A stretch of DNA of 32,638 bases, from contig JBFWVD010000053.1 in assembly GCA_050246915.1 (NCBI GenBank), positions 1 through 32,638 on the forward strand. Reading direction: 5' to 3'. This document shows, in pieces, positions 15,436-23,518 of this stretch (position 1 is the first letter of the stretch; each line of letters opens with the position of its first letter). The position numbers and the translations under genes are program-made. Under the pieces are notes generated by a model. It ran no database searches, was not told the DNA's origin, and worked only from the letters and a program-made list of their open reading frames with translations. Origin of the DNA: JBFWVD01 sp050246915. GTDB lineage: Bacteria > Actinomycetota > Acidimicrobiia > Acidimicrobiales > Ilumatobacteraceae.

Positions 15436-15693
15436 TCAGAGGATGCCGCGCCCCGGGCACACGATCGAGATGATGATCTGCGATCCGAACATGAGCACGA
15501 GGAAGCTCAGATCGAGGCCACCGAGCGGCGGGATGATCCGACGCAGCGGGGCGAGCAGCGGCTCGGTGATGGCGTACAAGAACTCGTTCACGGTTGCCAT
15601 GAACCCGCTGCGCGACGGCGGGAACCAACTCAGCACAGCGCGCACGATGAGGCACACGACGTACAGCTGCAGGAGATAACAGATGATGCTCAC
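15436..15693 (-). CDS. yggT: YggT family small membrane protein
   Basis: 85 residues from the GTG at 15693, which follows GGGGA; a GTG at 15738 would add 15 residues. Two hydrophobic segments (about 2-24 and 58-78) flank the conserved ARPL-like middle part, ITEPLLAPLRRIIPPLGGLD, typical of YggT. Its exact role is not established; it usually lies next to sepF and divIVA in actinobacteria, as here, and has been linked to membrane and osmotic homeostasis and to division. The C-terminus ends SIVCPGRGIL. The gene is separated from divIVA by 107 bp and from sepF by about 85 bp, looser than the rest of the cluster. Confidence 0.88.
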   Translation of the reverse strand: MSIICYLLQLYVVCLIVRAVLSWFPPSRSGFMATVNEFLYAITEPLLAPLRRIIPPLGGLDLSFLVLMFGSQIIISIVCPGRGIL

Positions 15694-15778
15694 CGCGTTC
15701 CCCGAGAAGAAGACGAGGACGGCGCCACGGTGGTGCACCGACGCGCACCGACGACAACGCTGACGATCGACGACACCG

Positions 15779-16369
15779 TCACTCGTCGTGCTCTGAATAG
15801 CGACGGCGCTCCTCGTCGGACACGTCGACGCTGGCCGGAGTGAGCAGATAGACGCCGTTGGCGACGCGCTCCATCCGTCCGCTCAGCGCGTAACAGAGCC
15901 CGGACGTGAAGTCGATGATGCGCCGGGACAACTCACGCTCCACACCTTCGAGATTCACGATGACGGGCTGACCATCGCGGAACCGATCCCCGACTTCTTG
16001 CGCGTCGTTGAACGCCCGCGGCGACACGGCGTGCGGCCGTGGTGGAGCCGCGCCGGCGGGAACGGTCCGCACCGCAGAACCCTGACGGGGACGCGTGACG
16101 ACGCTGCTCTGCGAATCGTCGAGCATCGGCCCGCGCTCATTGGACGAGCGGTGCTCGCGCACGGGCATCTCCCTCACGTTGGACATCTCTCGGGCGGAAC
16201 CCGATCGGCCGGGGACGGGGCGGACGTTCACGGCGCCATCGGGATCTTGGCCATAAGGGGCACGCCCAGGACGCCCCGACCCGCGATCGATCGCAGCCGG
16301 CTCCTCCTCGTAGTACTCCTCATCGGGGCCAAGACCCAAGTAGTTCATGGCTCGGCGCCACATGGACAT
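15779..16369 (-). CDS. sepF: Cell division protein SepF
   Basis: 196 residues. SepF tethers FtsZ filaments to the membrane and substitutes for FtsA, which is missing here. The N-terminal peptide MSMWRRAMNYLGLGPDEEYY is the expected amphipathic membrane anchor. A variable linker follows, then the SepF core (about 95-180) with QPVIVNLEGVERELSRRIID and FTSGLCYALSGRMERV, ending at a charged tail. The start is decided by a perfect AAAGGAGG at 16382-16375, five bases before the ATG at 16369; a second ATG two codons later is less well placed. The gap to yggS is 22 bp. The partner is the C-terminal peptide of FtsZ, encoded four genes upstream in the transcript. Confidence 0.95.
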   Translation of the reverse strand: MSMWRRAMNYLGLGPDEEYYEEEPAAIDRGSGRPGRAPYGQDPDGAVNVRPVPGRSGSAREMSNVREMPVREHRSSNERGPMLDDSQSSVVTRPRQGSAVRTVPAGAAPPRPHAVSPRAFNDAQEVGDRFRDGQPVIVNLEGVERELSRRIIDFTSGLCYALSGRMERVANGVYLLTPASVDVSDEERRRYSEHDE

Positions 16370-16374
16370 CTTCG

Positions 16375-16382
16375 CCTCCTTT
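16375..16382 (-). promoter_or_regulatory. Consensus Shine-Dalgarno of sepF
   Basis: AAAGGAGG on the minus strand, five bases from the ATG at 16369. It is one of the strongest ribosome sites I noticed in the window and it rules out the longer frame that stays open to 16489. Confidence 0.85.
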
Positions 16383-16391
16383 ACCGACCGT

Positions 16392-17099
16392 TCACCGTAG
16401 TGTCGCAGGTCGCGCGGTGTCGGGCGCGGAATGATCCGCGCGTGGTCGGGGACCGAACAGCGCGCTCCCCACTCGCACCATCGTTGCACCTTCTTGCACC
16501 GCGATCTCGAGATCGTCGGTCATACCCATCGAACAGTGCTCGAGTCCGAGACGATCAGCGATCGTCCGGGTGAGTGCGAAGCCTTCCCGGGCGTCGCTGG
16601 GAGGACCGGTCCGGCCCACCGTCATCAGCCCCTGCACGTCCAAACCGAGGGCCCGGCAGCGCTCCACGAGTGCCTCGGTGGCAGCTGGCTCGCAACCACC
16701 CTTGGAGGCTTCACCCGAAGAGTTCACCTGCACCAGAACCGCGGCCCCCGGTGCCAGTTTGGCGATCTCGACGGCGAGCGGCTCTCGGTCGACGCTCTGC
16801 CACAACGCGACGAGCGGCGCGATGGCCCGGACCTTGTTGGTCTGCAGCCTCCCGATGAAGTGGAGGTCGAGACCGCTGAGGTGATCGACCTTGGTGAGCA
16901 GCTCCTGCGCGTAGCTCTCACCGATGGCAACGGCTCCCGCGGCACGCACCGCATCGATGGCGTCGGCCCCGAACCCTTTCGTCACGCACACGATCTGCAC
17001 GGGTCGGCGAACGGTGCCGCCGGTCTGGGCACATGCCGCAGCGATGCGCTGCTGCACGGTCCGGTAGTGCTCGGCCACCACCGCCGGATCGATGCTCAC
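16392..17099 (-). CDS. yggS: YggS/PROSC family pyridoxal-phosphate homeostasis protein
   Basis: 235 residues. A single-domain TIM-barrel protein that carries PLP on the lysine of VCVTKGF without known enzymatic activity, and helps balance B6 vitamers and amino-acid pools. Other family marks are IGESYAQELLTK, LHFIGRLQTNKV, VLVQVNSSGEASKGG, GLMTVGRTG and CSMGMTDDLEIAVQEGATMVRVGSALFG (split here for reading; last segment near residues 190-215). The GTG start at 17099 overlaps the pgeF stop (GTGA) and is preceded by GGAGGA at 17108-17103, so it is well fixed. Its position between pgeF and sepF is conserved in actinobacteria and many Firmicutes. Confidence 0.94.
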   Translation of the reverse strand: MSIDPAVVAEHYRTVQQRIAAACAQTGGTVRRPVQIVCVTKGFGADAIDAVRAAGAVAIGESYAQELLTKVDHLSGLDLHFIGRLQTNKVRAIAPLVALWQSVDREPLAVEIAKLAPGAAVLVQVNSSGEASKGGCEPAATEALVERCRALGLDVQGLMTVGRTGPPSDAREGFALTRTIADRLGLEHCSMGMTDDLEIAVQEGATMVRVGSALFGPRPRADHSAPDTARPATLR

Positions 17100-17752
17100 G
17101 GCTCCTCCATCCACACCACCATCGCTTGTCGACCTCGCTCGCCACGGGCCCGATGCGACCAGTATCGATCGCCGTCACATCCCGTGCACGGGCCGATCGA
17201 CTCCGTCGGCACCCCCAACTCCTCGAGCGCGGCGATCACAGCGGCCGTCATGTCCAGCGCCGGACGACCGTCACGCGTCACCGAGCGCGCCGATGGCCCG
17301 AAACGCGACACGAGCGTGTCCAGGTCGTCGAGACCGAACTCATAGCAACAGCGGTGGATGTGCGGACCGATCTCGGCACGAATGGCCGTGGCACCCAACC
17401 GGCGCATCTGCTCCACCGTGGACGCGAGCACCCCGTCGCGCAGCCCTCGCCAGCCGGCATGGGCCACGGCGATCACCGTGCCGCTCAGCAGTGCGACCGG
17501 TGCGCAGTCGCCGACCCACACGCTGATGGCGGCCCCAGCCACTGCGGTGACCGCTCCGTCGGCTGTGGCTCCGGCGGCGCCGCCGGGACGATCGACGATC
17601 GCCACATCGGTGCCATGGACCTCATCGAGCCACGTCCATGGCAGGTCGACCACCGCACGTCGACGAGTCGACAGCACCTCGGGCGCGACGAGGTCGGCGT
17701 TGAAGTCACCGTCGGCCCGGGTGGTGCAGACCACGCGGGTGCGCATGGTCAC
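17096..17752 (-). CDS. pgeF: PgeF-like peptidoglycan-editing / purine nucleoside enzyme (YfiH, laccase-domain family)
   Basis: 218 residues. The DUF152/YfiH domain shows WLDEVHGTDV, WVGDCAPVAL, VIAVAHAGWRGL and EIGPHIHRCCYEF, which together provide the His/Cys/His metal ligands. Family knowledge is split: the E. coli member (PgeF) corrects mis-incorporated L-Ser in muropeptides, and mammalian and bacterial relatives phosphorolyse or deaminate purine nucleosides. Genomic position right after ftsZ fits the peptidoglycan role but does not prove it. The start is GTG at 17752 or the ATG two codons later at 17746; no clear ribosome site. It ends with a 4-bp overlap onto yggS and lies 36 bp after ftsZ. 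Confidence 0.9.
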   Translation of the reverse strand: MTMRTRVVCTTRADGDFNADLVAPEVLSTRRRAVVDLPWTWLDEVHGTDVAIVDRPGGAAGATADGAVTAVAGAAISVWVGDCAPVALLSGTVIAVAHAGWRGLRDGVLASTVEQMRRLGATAIRAEIGPHIHRCCYEFGLDDLDTLVSRFGPSARSVTRDGRPALDMTAAVIAALEELGVPTESIGPCTGCDGDRYWSHRARGERGRQAMVVWMEEP

Positions 17753-17788
17753 CGCGTCACGAACCGCCGCGTCGCGATGACCCGTCGA

Positions 17789-18889
17789 TCACTTCAGGAA
17801 CGACGGGACATCGAAGTCGTCATCGCCATCGTCGATGTCGAGCTCGTCGGCATCGGTGGCGAACAGATCGGCCCGTCGCGGTGCCGCCTCGGGTGAGACC
17901 GGTCGCGGCTCACGCGTCGGAGCGACCTTGGGACCGCCATCGAATCGATCGAAGCCGGCGGCGATCACCGTGACACGCACCTCGTCGCCCATCTCATCGT
18001 CGATGACGGTGCCGAAGATGATGTTGGCGTCTTGGTGGGCAACACCCTGGATGATCTCGGCGGCGGCGTTGACCTCGAACAGACCCAGATCGCTCGGGCC
18101 GGCGATGTTGAGCAAGATGCCCCGAGCCCCATCGATGGCGGCTTCGAGCAACGGAGAGCTGATGGCGGCGCGTGCGGCAGTGACCGCGCGGTTCTCGCCC
18201 GAGGCGTGCCCGATGCCCATGAGGGCAGAGCCCGCGTCGCGCATGATCATCTTCACGTCGGCGAAGTCGGTGTTGATGATGCCGGGCGTCGTGATGAGTC
18301 CGGTGATGCCACTCACGCCCTGCAACAGGACCTCGTCGGCCATCTTGAACGCGTTGAGCATCGACGTCTTCTCGTTGGACACGGTCAGCAACCGGTCGTT
18401 GGGGATGACGATGAGCGTGTCGACCTTCTCCTTGAGCTTGGCGATGCCCTGCTCGGCTTGAACGGCACGACGGCGCCCCTCGAACGCGAACGGCCGGGTC
18501 ACGACACCGATGGTCAGCGCGCCCATCGACTTGGAGATCTCGGCCAGAACCGGCGCCCCGCCGGTTCCCGTGCCGCCGCCTTCGCCAGCGGTGATGAAGA
18601 CCATGTCGGCGCCTTCGAGGGCCTCTTCGATCTCCTGACGATGAGCCTCCGCAGCCTGACGACCGATCTCGGGATCGGAGCCGGCGCCCAGCCCTCGCGT
18701 GAGCTCACGCCCGACGTCGAGCTTCACGTCCGCGTCGCTCATGAGGAGCGCTTGCGCGTCGGTGTTCACGGCGATGAACTCCACGCCCTTCAGCCCGGCG
18801 TCGATCATGCGATTGATGGCATTGACGCCACCGCCGCCGACGCCGACGACCTTGATGACCGCCAGATAATTCTGCGGGGTACTAGCCAT
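17789..18889 (-). CDS. ftsZ: Cell division GTPase FtsZ
   Basis: 366 residues. Tubulin-like GTPase that forms the Z-ring at midcell. The tubulin signature GGGTGTG is at 104-110, with the nucleotide-binding start KVVGVGGGGVNAINRM, and the T7 synergy loop is NTDFADVKMIM. After the globular domain a short linker (about 318-355) leads to the C-terminal peptide DDFDVPSFLK, the expected SepF/FtsW docking site. The start is the ATG at 18889, preceded by AGGTAGGA; the frame stays open to 19021, but the extra 44 residues are not FtsZ-like. 171 bp separate it from ftsQ, the largest gap inside the cluster after the rsmH leader, so it probably has its own promoter in addition to read-through. Confidence 0.98.
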   Translation of the reverse strand: MASTPQNYLAVIKVVGVGGGGVNAINRMIDAGLKGVEFIAVNTDAQALLMSDADVKLDVGRELTRGLGAGSDPEIGRQAAEAHRQEIEEALEGADMVFITAGEGGGTGTGGAPVLAEISKSMGALTIGVVTRPFAFEGRRRAVQAEQGIAKLKEKVDTLIVIPNDRLLTVSNEKTSMLNAFKMADEVLLQGVSGITGLITTPGIINTDFADVKMIMRDAGSALMGIGHASGENRAVTAARAAISSPLLEAAIDGARGILLNIAGPSDLGLFEVNAAAEIIQGVAHQDANIIFGTVIDDEMGDEVRVTVIAAGFDRFDGGPKVAPTREPRPVSPEAAPRRADLFATDADELDIDDGDDDFDVPSFLK

Positions 18890-19060
18890 TGGTCCTACCT
18901 CTCGGTTTGCGGGCACGAGCGACGCCAGCAGGGCGCGTCGACAACCTCGACCCTCGATCTCCACCATAGGTCGCGCGCACGATGCTCGTGACCTGCCCGT
19001 CACTACGACGGCGCAGCTCACGGTGACCGTGGATCTGCAGCGGGGGGCGAGAGTCTGTCG

Positions 19061-19918
19061 TCACCGGGTGCCTCCGGTCAACGTGGCTGTCCCGGACGGG
19101 TTCGACGTGTCGGTGGCCGTCGACGCCGAGGACCCACCTGTGCCCTCGGCGATCGGGGTGATGACCGGGTTCGTGGGAACTCGCAGGTCGATCAGCCCGG
19201 CCGGCACATCGCCGGCAGCGAGCAGCGCGTCGAGGGCCACGAAGGCATCGCCGAGTCGCTCGGGACCGGGGAGCAGCGCCATCTGCCCGTTGGCCAACAC
19301 CGCGGCGGCCGCGCCGGTGTTGTCCCACATCGTGGACACGACCTCGCCGGCGAGTGAGGACGGCACACGGGCGATCGCCTCGTAGGCGAGCCGCGCCTGG
19401 GCCGGCAGCTCGGTGCCCGGGTCACCAGGTTCGATCGCTCCAGCCACGGTGGGGATGCCGGGCTTGAGCTCGGTCAGTCGATCCAACACACGACCCGTGC
19501 GATCCACGAGCCGCCACGTCCCGTCAGCGGCGGCCGAGGCGGCCACCGGTCGGCGTTCGGTGATCGTGACCTCGATGCTCGCCGGCCACTGCTTGGTCAC
19601 CCGCGCGCGGTCCACCCACGGGAGCGCCTCGACGGCACGGGTCGCTTCATCGAGTCGAGCGTCGAGCATCGGGGTGCCGTTGTGCACCCCGGCACTGGCC
19701 AGCGCCGCGAGGACCAGCGCTTTGTCGGTGCGCTGCGAGCCATCCAACGAGATCGATCGAACACCGAGCAGCGAGGAGTGCGCAGCGATCCACATCAGCG
19801 TCAGCGCGACGAGGGTCGCCATCGAGATGAGCAGCCGACGCAGGCGGCGGCGCCCTTCGGCCCGCGCCACGTCGACGCGACGATGCCGAAGGCGCGAGTC
19901 GAGCGAGACGGTGTTCAT
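19061..19918 (-). CDS. ftsQ: Cell division protein FtsQ
   Basis: 285 residues. A basic cytoplasmic start (residues 1-29) is followed by one membrane helix (about 30-48) and an extracytoplasmic POTRA domain (about 50-119), with VRSISLDGSQRTDKALVL and LPWVDRARVTKQWPASIEV. The beta domain follows, and the last 40 residues are a Thr/Ser/Gly-rich tail. FtsQ bridges early and late divisome proteins and binds FtsL and FtsB. The ATG at 19918 overlaps the murB stop as ATGA. Low sequence conservation is normal for this family, but position between murB and ftsZ and the domain order make the call firm. Confidence 0.93.
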   Translation of the reverse strand: MNTVSLDSRLRHRRVDVARAEGRRRLRRLLISMATLVALTLMWIAAHSSLLGVRSISLDGSQRTDKALVLAALASAGVHNGTPMLDARLDEATRAVEALPWVDRARVTKQWPASIEVTITERRPVAASAAADGTWRLVDRTGRVLDRLTELKPGIPTVAGAIEPGDPGTELPAQARLAYEAIARVPSSLAGEVVSTMWDNTGAAAAVLANGQMALLPGPERLGDAFVALDALLAAGDVPAGLIDLRVPTNPVITPIAEGTGGSSASTATDTSNPSGTATLTGGTR

Positions 19919-20946
19919 GAAGGTTCGCTCTCGATCGCGGCACGGTCCCCGGCGTTGAGATCCCCGGTGTTGAGATCGGTGTCGAACCCGACGAGCCGGA
20001 TCTCTGACCTCATGACGATGCCCGCGTGAGCGGCCACACGCGAACGCACGAACTGCATGAGTTCCAGTACGTCGTCGGCCGACCCGTTCTCGTCGGCCTG
20101 GATGAAGTTGGCATGTTTGGTTGACACCTCGGCGCTGCCGTGGCGCACACCGCGCAACCCGGCGGCGTCGATGAGCGCACCGGCGGTGTGCGGCAGAGGG
20201 TTCACGAACACCGAACCAGCGTTCTGGCCACCGGGCTGCTTCTCACGACGCCAACGGACGATCTCTGCGAGTTCCGCTTCGGAGGTCGCGCGATCACCTC
20301 GGCGCACTGCGAGGTCGGCTCCGAGGACGACTGCTCCATCGGGTAGCTGCGAATGTCGGAAGCCGAAGCCCAGCTCAGCGACAGTCATGTTCTTATCCTC
20401 GCCGGTCGTGAGGTCGCAGACGCGGACCCCGACCAGGCACGAGGCCATGTCGGACCCGTGACCACCCGCGTTCATGCGCACCGCGCCACCGATCGTGCCC
20501 GGCACACCGACCATCCACTCGAGGCCGGTGAGCCCCGCGGCGACCGTGCGGCGGGCGAGCACTGGCAAGCTGACGGCACCTCCGGCTCGCACGGTGACGA
20601 CCCCGTCGTCATCGATCATCGCAGCACGGTCGATGACCGCATCATCACGGTCGACGATGTCGATCTGCTCTGCCCAGTCCCCGAACCAGATGAGCAGACC
20701 ATCGAAGCCCCGATCGGCGACCAGCGTGTTGGATCCCCGTCCCAGGATCTGCACCGCAACTCCACTCGCCCCCACGGCTCTGGCCACATCGGCCAGTTGC
20801 TCGGGGGCGGTGATCTCCATGCCCAACGCGGCGCGACCACCGACCCGATAAGTGGTTCGCGATCCGTAGGGCACGTCGCGCTGAGCCATCGACCCGAGCA
20901 ACTCGGCAGCGATGTCGACAGCGCGTGAGGACATCACGATGCTCAA
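19915..20946 (-). CDS. murB: UDP-N-acetylenolpyruvoylglucosamine reductase MurB
   Basis: 343 residues. FAD-dependent NADPH reductase for the second committed step of peptidoglycan synthesis, making UDP-MurNAc. The FAD-binding part has NTLVADRGFDGLLI preceded by ILGRGS, and GLEWMVGVPGTIGGAVRMNA; the active-site region has GGQNAGSVFVNP with the catalytic Ser. RSEIRLVG is near the end. The start could be TTG at 20946, which overlaps the murC stop as TTGA, or GTG/ATG at 20937/20934; the ribosome site does not decide. It ends with a 4-bp overlap onto ftsQ. In mycobacteria murB is elsewhere, so its presence here between murC and ftsQ is the older arrangement seen in other phyla. Confidence 0.95.
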   Translation of the reverse strand: MSIVMSSRAVDIAAELLGSMAQRDVPYGSRTTYRVGGRAALGMEITAPEQLADVARAVGASGVAVQILGRGSNTLVADRGFDGLLIWFGDWAEQIDIVDRDDAVIDRAAMIDDDGVVTVRAGGAVSLPVLARRTVAAGLTGLEWMVGVPGTIGGAVRMNAGGHGSDMASCLVGVRVCDLTTGEDKNMTVAELGFGFRHSQLPDGAVVLGADLAVRRGDRATSEAELAEIVRWRREKQPGGQNAGSVFVNPLPHTAGALIDAAGLRGVRHGSAEVSTKHANFIQADENGSADDVLELMQFVRSRVAAHAGIVMRSEIRLVGFDTDLNTGDLNAGDRAAIESEPS

Positions 20947-22382
20947 CGGCCCGGCCCGAGGCGTTCGACGAGATCGAGCACCTCGTCGGGGAACGCGGCA
21001 ATGTCACCGCATCCCATCGAGATGCACACGTCACCGGCGCGCAGCTCGCGCGCCACCACCGCGATCAGGTCGCTGCGGTTGGGCAGGTACATGACGCGGG
21101 TGGCGGGATGAGCATCGAGCACCGCGTTCACCACGAGCTTGCCAGTGACCCCGGGCAGGGGCACCTCACCGGAGGGATAGATGTCGGTGAGCACGACCAC
21201 ATCGGCATCGACGAACGCGTCCGCGTACTCGCGCCACAACACATCCATGCGGCTGTAGCGATTGGGTTGGAACACCGCGATGACCCGGCGCCAATCGTCA
21301 CCGCCGGTGCGTGCGGCTCGCAGCACCGCCGCGATCTCGCCGGGGAGATGGGCGTAGTCATCCACCAACGTGGCGTCCTTGGCCCGACCTCGGATCTCGA
21401 ACCGTCGAGCCACCCCACCGAATCGGGCCAGGGCGCGACGGGCATCGTCGAAGCTCGCCCCGAGCTCGAGGGCCATGGCGATGGCGGCGAGCGCGTTCGT
21501 CGCCATGTGGATGCCGCGCACCGGCAGCTCGATGTCGCCGAGCACTGTCGCGGTCGGGGATCCGGTGCCGTTGCGCGTCGAATGGACAACGGTGAAGTGC
21601 TGCACCCCGCGTTGCGATCGCACATCGGTGAGCCGATAGTCGGCGCCGGAGTGGAGCCCGTAGGTGATCACCGGCCGATCGCGGCGTGCGTCTCCGGCCA
21701 GACGCGCGGCCACTGGATCGTCAGCGCACACCACGATGGGACCGTCGGCAGCGTCGAGGTATTCGGCGAAGGCACGATGCATCGTGTCCACCGTGCCGAA
21801 GTGATCGAGATGATCGACCTCGACGTTGGTGAGGATGGTCCCCGCCAGCGGCAGAGCCAGGAAGGTACCGTCGCTCTCGTCGGCTTCGACGACCAGCAGC
21901 TCGCCCCCGGTCCAGGTGGCACCGGCGCCGACGTCGTTGAGCTGCCCGCCCACGATGAAGCTCGGATCGAGCCCCGCGGCGCGCAAGATGAGGGCCAGCA
22001 TCGAGGTGGTAGAGGTCTTGCCGTGGGTGCCGGCAACACCGATCGAACGAGCACGACTGCAGATGGCCGCCAGCATCTCGGCGCGGCGCAGCACGGGAAT
22101 CGAACGACGACCGGCCTCGGCCACCTCGAGGTTGTTGGCCCGGATGGCCGTCGAGATGCACACCACCTCGACGTCATCGAGGTTCTCCGCGGCGTGACCG
22201 ATGCGCACGTCGACACCGGCGAGCTCGACACGGTCGAGATAGGGGGTGTGCTTGATGTCCGACCCGCGCACGTGATTGCCCATGTCGGCCAGCACCAATG
22301 CGATGGCGCTCATGCCCGGCCCGCCTACCCCCACGATGTGGATGCGGCGCGGTCGGCTCAGGTCGAACAGCTGGTCAACCAT
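20943..22382 (-). CDS. murC: UDP-N-acetylmuramate-L-alanine ligase MurC
   Basis: 479 residues. ATP-dependent ligase adding L-Ala to UDP-MurNAc. An N-terminal Rossmann domain (IHIVGVGGPGMSAIALVLAD) binds the UDP substrate; the central ATPase domain has the P-loop GTHGKTST at 118-125, then VVEADESDGTFL and TNVEVDHLDHFGT; the C-terminal domain carries VDDYAHLPGEI and FQPNRYSR. The ATG at 22382 shares one base with the murG stop (TGATG), so coupled translation is expected. Length matches the family. All key motifs are present. Confidence 0.97.
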   Translation of the reverse strand: MVDQLFDLSRPRRIHIVGVGGPGMSAIALVLADMGNHVRGSDIKHTPYLDRVELAGVDVRIGHAAENLDDVEVVCISTAIRANNLEVAEAGRRSIPVLRRAEMLAAICSRARSIGVAGTHGKTSTTSMLALILRAAGLDPSFIVGGQLNDVGAGATWTGGELLVVEADESDGTFLALPLAGTILTNVEVDHLDHFGTVDTMHRAFAEYLDAADGPIVVCADDPVAARLAGDARRDRPVITYGLHSGADYRLTDVRSQRGVQHFTVVHSTRNGTGSPTATVLGDIELPVRGIHMATNALAAIAMALELGASFDDARRALARFGGVARRFEIRGRAKDATLVDDYAHLPGEIAAVLRAARTGGDDWRRVIAVFQPNRYSRMDVLWREYADAFVDADVVVLTDIYPSGEVPLPGVTGKLVVNAVLDAHPATRVMYLPNRSDLIAVVARELRAGDVCISMGCGDIAAFPDEVLDLVERLGPGR

Positions 22383-23518
22383 CAGCGTGCGTGCTCCTCG
22401 ATGAGTTCGGCGATGCGTTCCGCCCCATGTCGCGCGTCGAGCGACCGGGCCGCGCTGGCCATGGCGTCGAGATCAGTGGGGGACGATCGCAGACCATCGA
22501 CGACGCGCGTCATGCGTGCACCGTTCCACTCCGCGTCCTCGATGGCGATGGCGGCCCCGGCGTTGGCCAACCATCGGGCGTTGGCCCGCTGATGATCAGC
22601 CGCGGCATCAGGCCACGCGATCAACACGCTCGGCACCGCCAGCGCCGCCAACTCGGCCACGGTGGACGCACCAGCTCGGGCGATCACCACGTCGGCCGCG
22701 GTGAGGGCGACGTCCATGTGCGATTCGAAGCCGATCACTTGATGCACGATGCCGTTGGGCATGCCGTTGTCATCGATACCCGAACGCGACGGCGGAGCGG
22801 TGGCGAGGTTGCGCTCCCCCACCACCTGGCGCACGGCGAGGTCGGTGCGAGCGGCGTTGGCCGCGACGAACTCCTCCGTGGCGGTGTTCAACGTGCCCGA
22901 GCCGAGCGAACCTCCGACCACGAACACGAAGAAGCGGCCCGGCGCGATGTCGAGCGCCGCACGCGCGGCGCCACGGCCGTTCACCCGATCGACGGCCAAC
23001 AGCGACGGTCGCACCGGTGCCCCGGTCACCCGGGCCCGTGGCAGAGCGGGCGGAGCGAACGCCACCGCGTTCGCCACGGCGATGCGTCCAGCCAGGCGAC
23101 TGGCCAGACCGGCGTGCGCGTCGTACGACACGGCCAGCACCGGCACGCGTTTGATCCATGCCGCCAGCACCGGTGGCACGCTGGCGTATCCACCGACCGA
23201 CACCACAGCAGCGGTCGAGCGTCGACCCACCAGCTTCCACGAGCCGGCCAAGGCCGCCAGCTGAGCGCCGGCGGCGCGCACGTTGCCGACGATCGCCGTC
23301 AATGAACGTTGACGAGAGAAGTTGCGGAGCGGGAGCGCGTCGAACCGATAGCCCGCGGCCGGGATCAACGTGGACTCCATCCCCCGCTGCGATCCGACGA
23401 AGCCGACCAGCTCCCGAGGACGCCCCGCGGCGACCAGCGCCTCGGCGATGGCCAACGCCGGCATCACGTGACCTGCGGTGCCACCACCGGCCAGCACCAC
23501 CGAGCGCAGCGCGGTCAT
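22382..23518 (-). CDS. murG: Lipid II synthase (GlcNAc transferase) MurG
   Basis: 378 residues from the ATG at 23518, which overlaps the ftsW stop (ATGA). A membrane-associated GT-B glycosyltransferase that adds GlcNAc to lipid I. The first glycine loop is LAGGGTAGHVMPALAIAEAL. The C-terminal UDP-GlcNAc site has VVGGSLGSGTLN, ARAGASTVAELAALAVPSVL and ADHQRANARWL. One departure: the conserved HEQN-x-x-x-G-x-x-N segment in the middle reads VSYDAHAGLASRLAG, so the Glu-Gln-Asn triplet is replaced, although the Gly and the register are kept. The rest of the enzyme looks functional and no other MurG is in the window. The longer frame open to 23677 overlaps ftsW and is not family-like. Confidence 0.95.
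   Translation of the reverse strand: MTALRSVVLAGGGTAGHVMPALAIAEALVAAGRPRELVGFVGSQRGMESTLIPAAGYRFDALPLRNFSRQRSLTAIVGNVRAAGAQLAALAGSWKLVGRRSTAAVVSVGGYASVPPVLAAWIKRVPVLAVSYDAHAGLASRLAGRIAVANAVAFAPPALPRARVTGAPVRPSLLAVDRVNGRGAARAALDIAPGRFFVFVVGGSLGSGTLNTATEEFVAANAARTDLAVRQVVGERNLATAPPSRSGIDDNGMPNGIVHQVIGFESHMDVALTAADVVIARAGASTVAELAALAVPSVLIAWPDAAADHQRANARWLANAGAAIAIEDAEWNGARMTRVVDGLRSSPTDLDAMASAARSLDARHGAERIAELIEEHAR

Noticed and set aside
20925..22592. 555-codon open frame on the plus strand across murB/murC/murG
   Set aside because: Antisense to well-identified genes; His/Arg/Gly-rich translation without domain features, typical of shadow frames at high GC.
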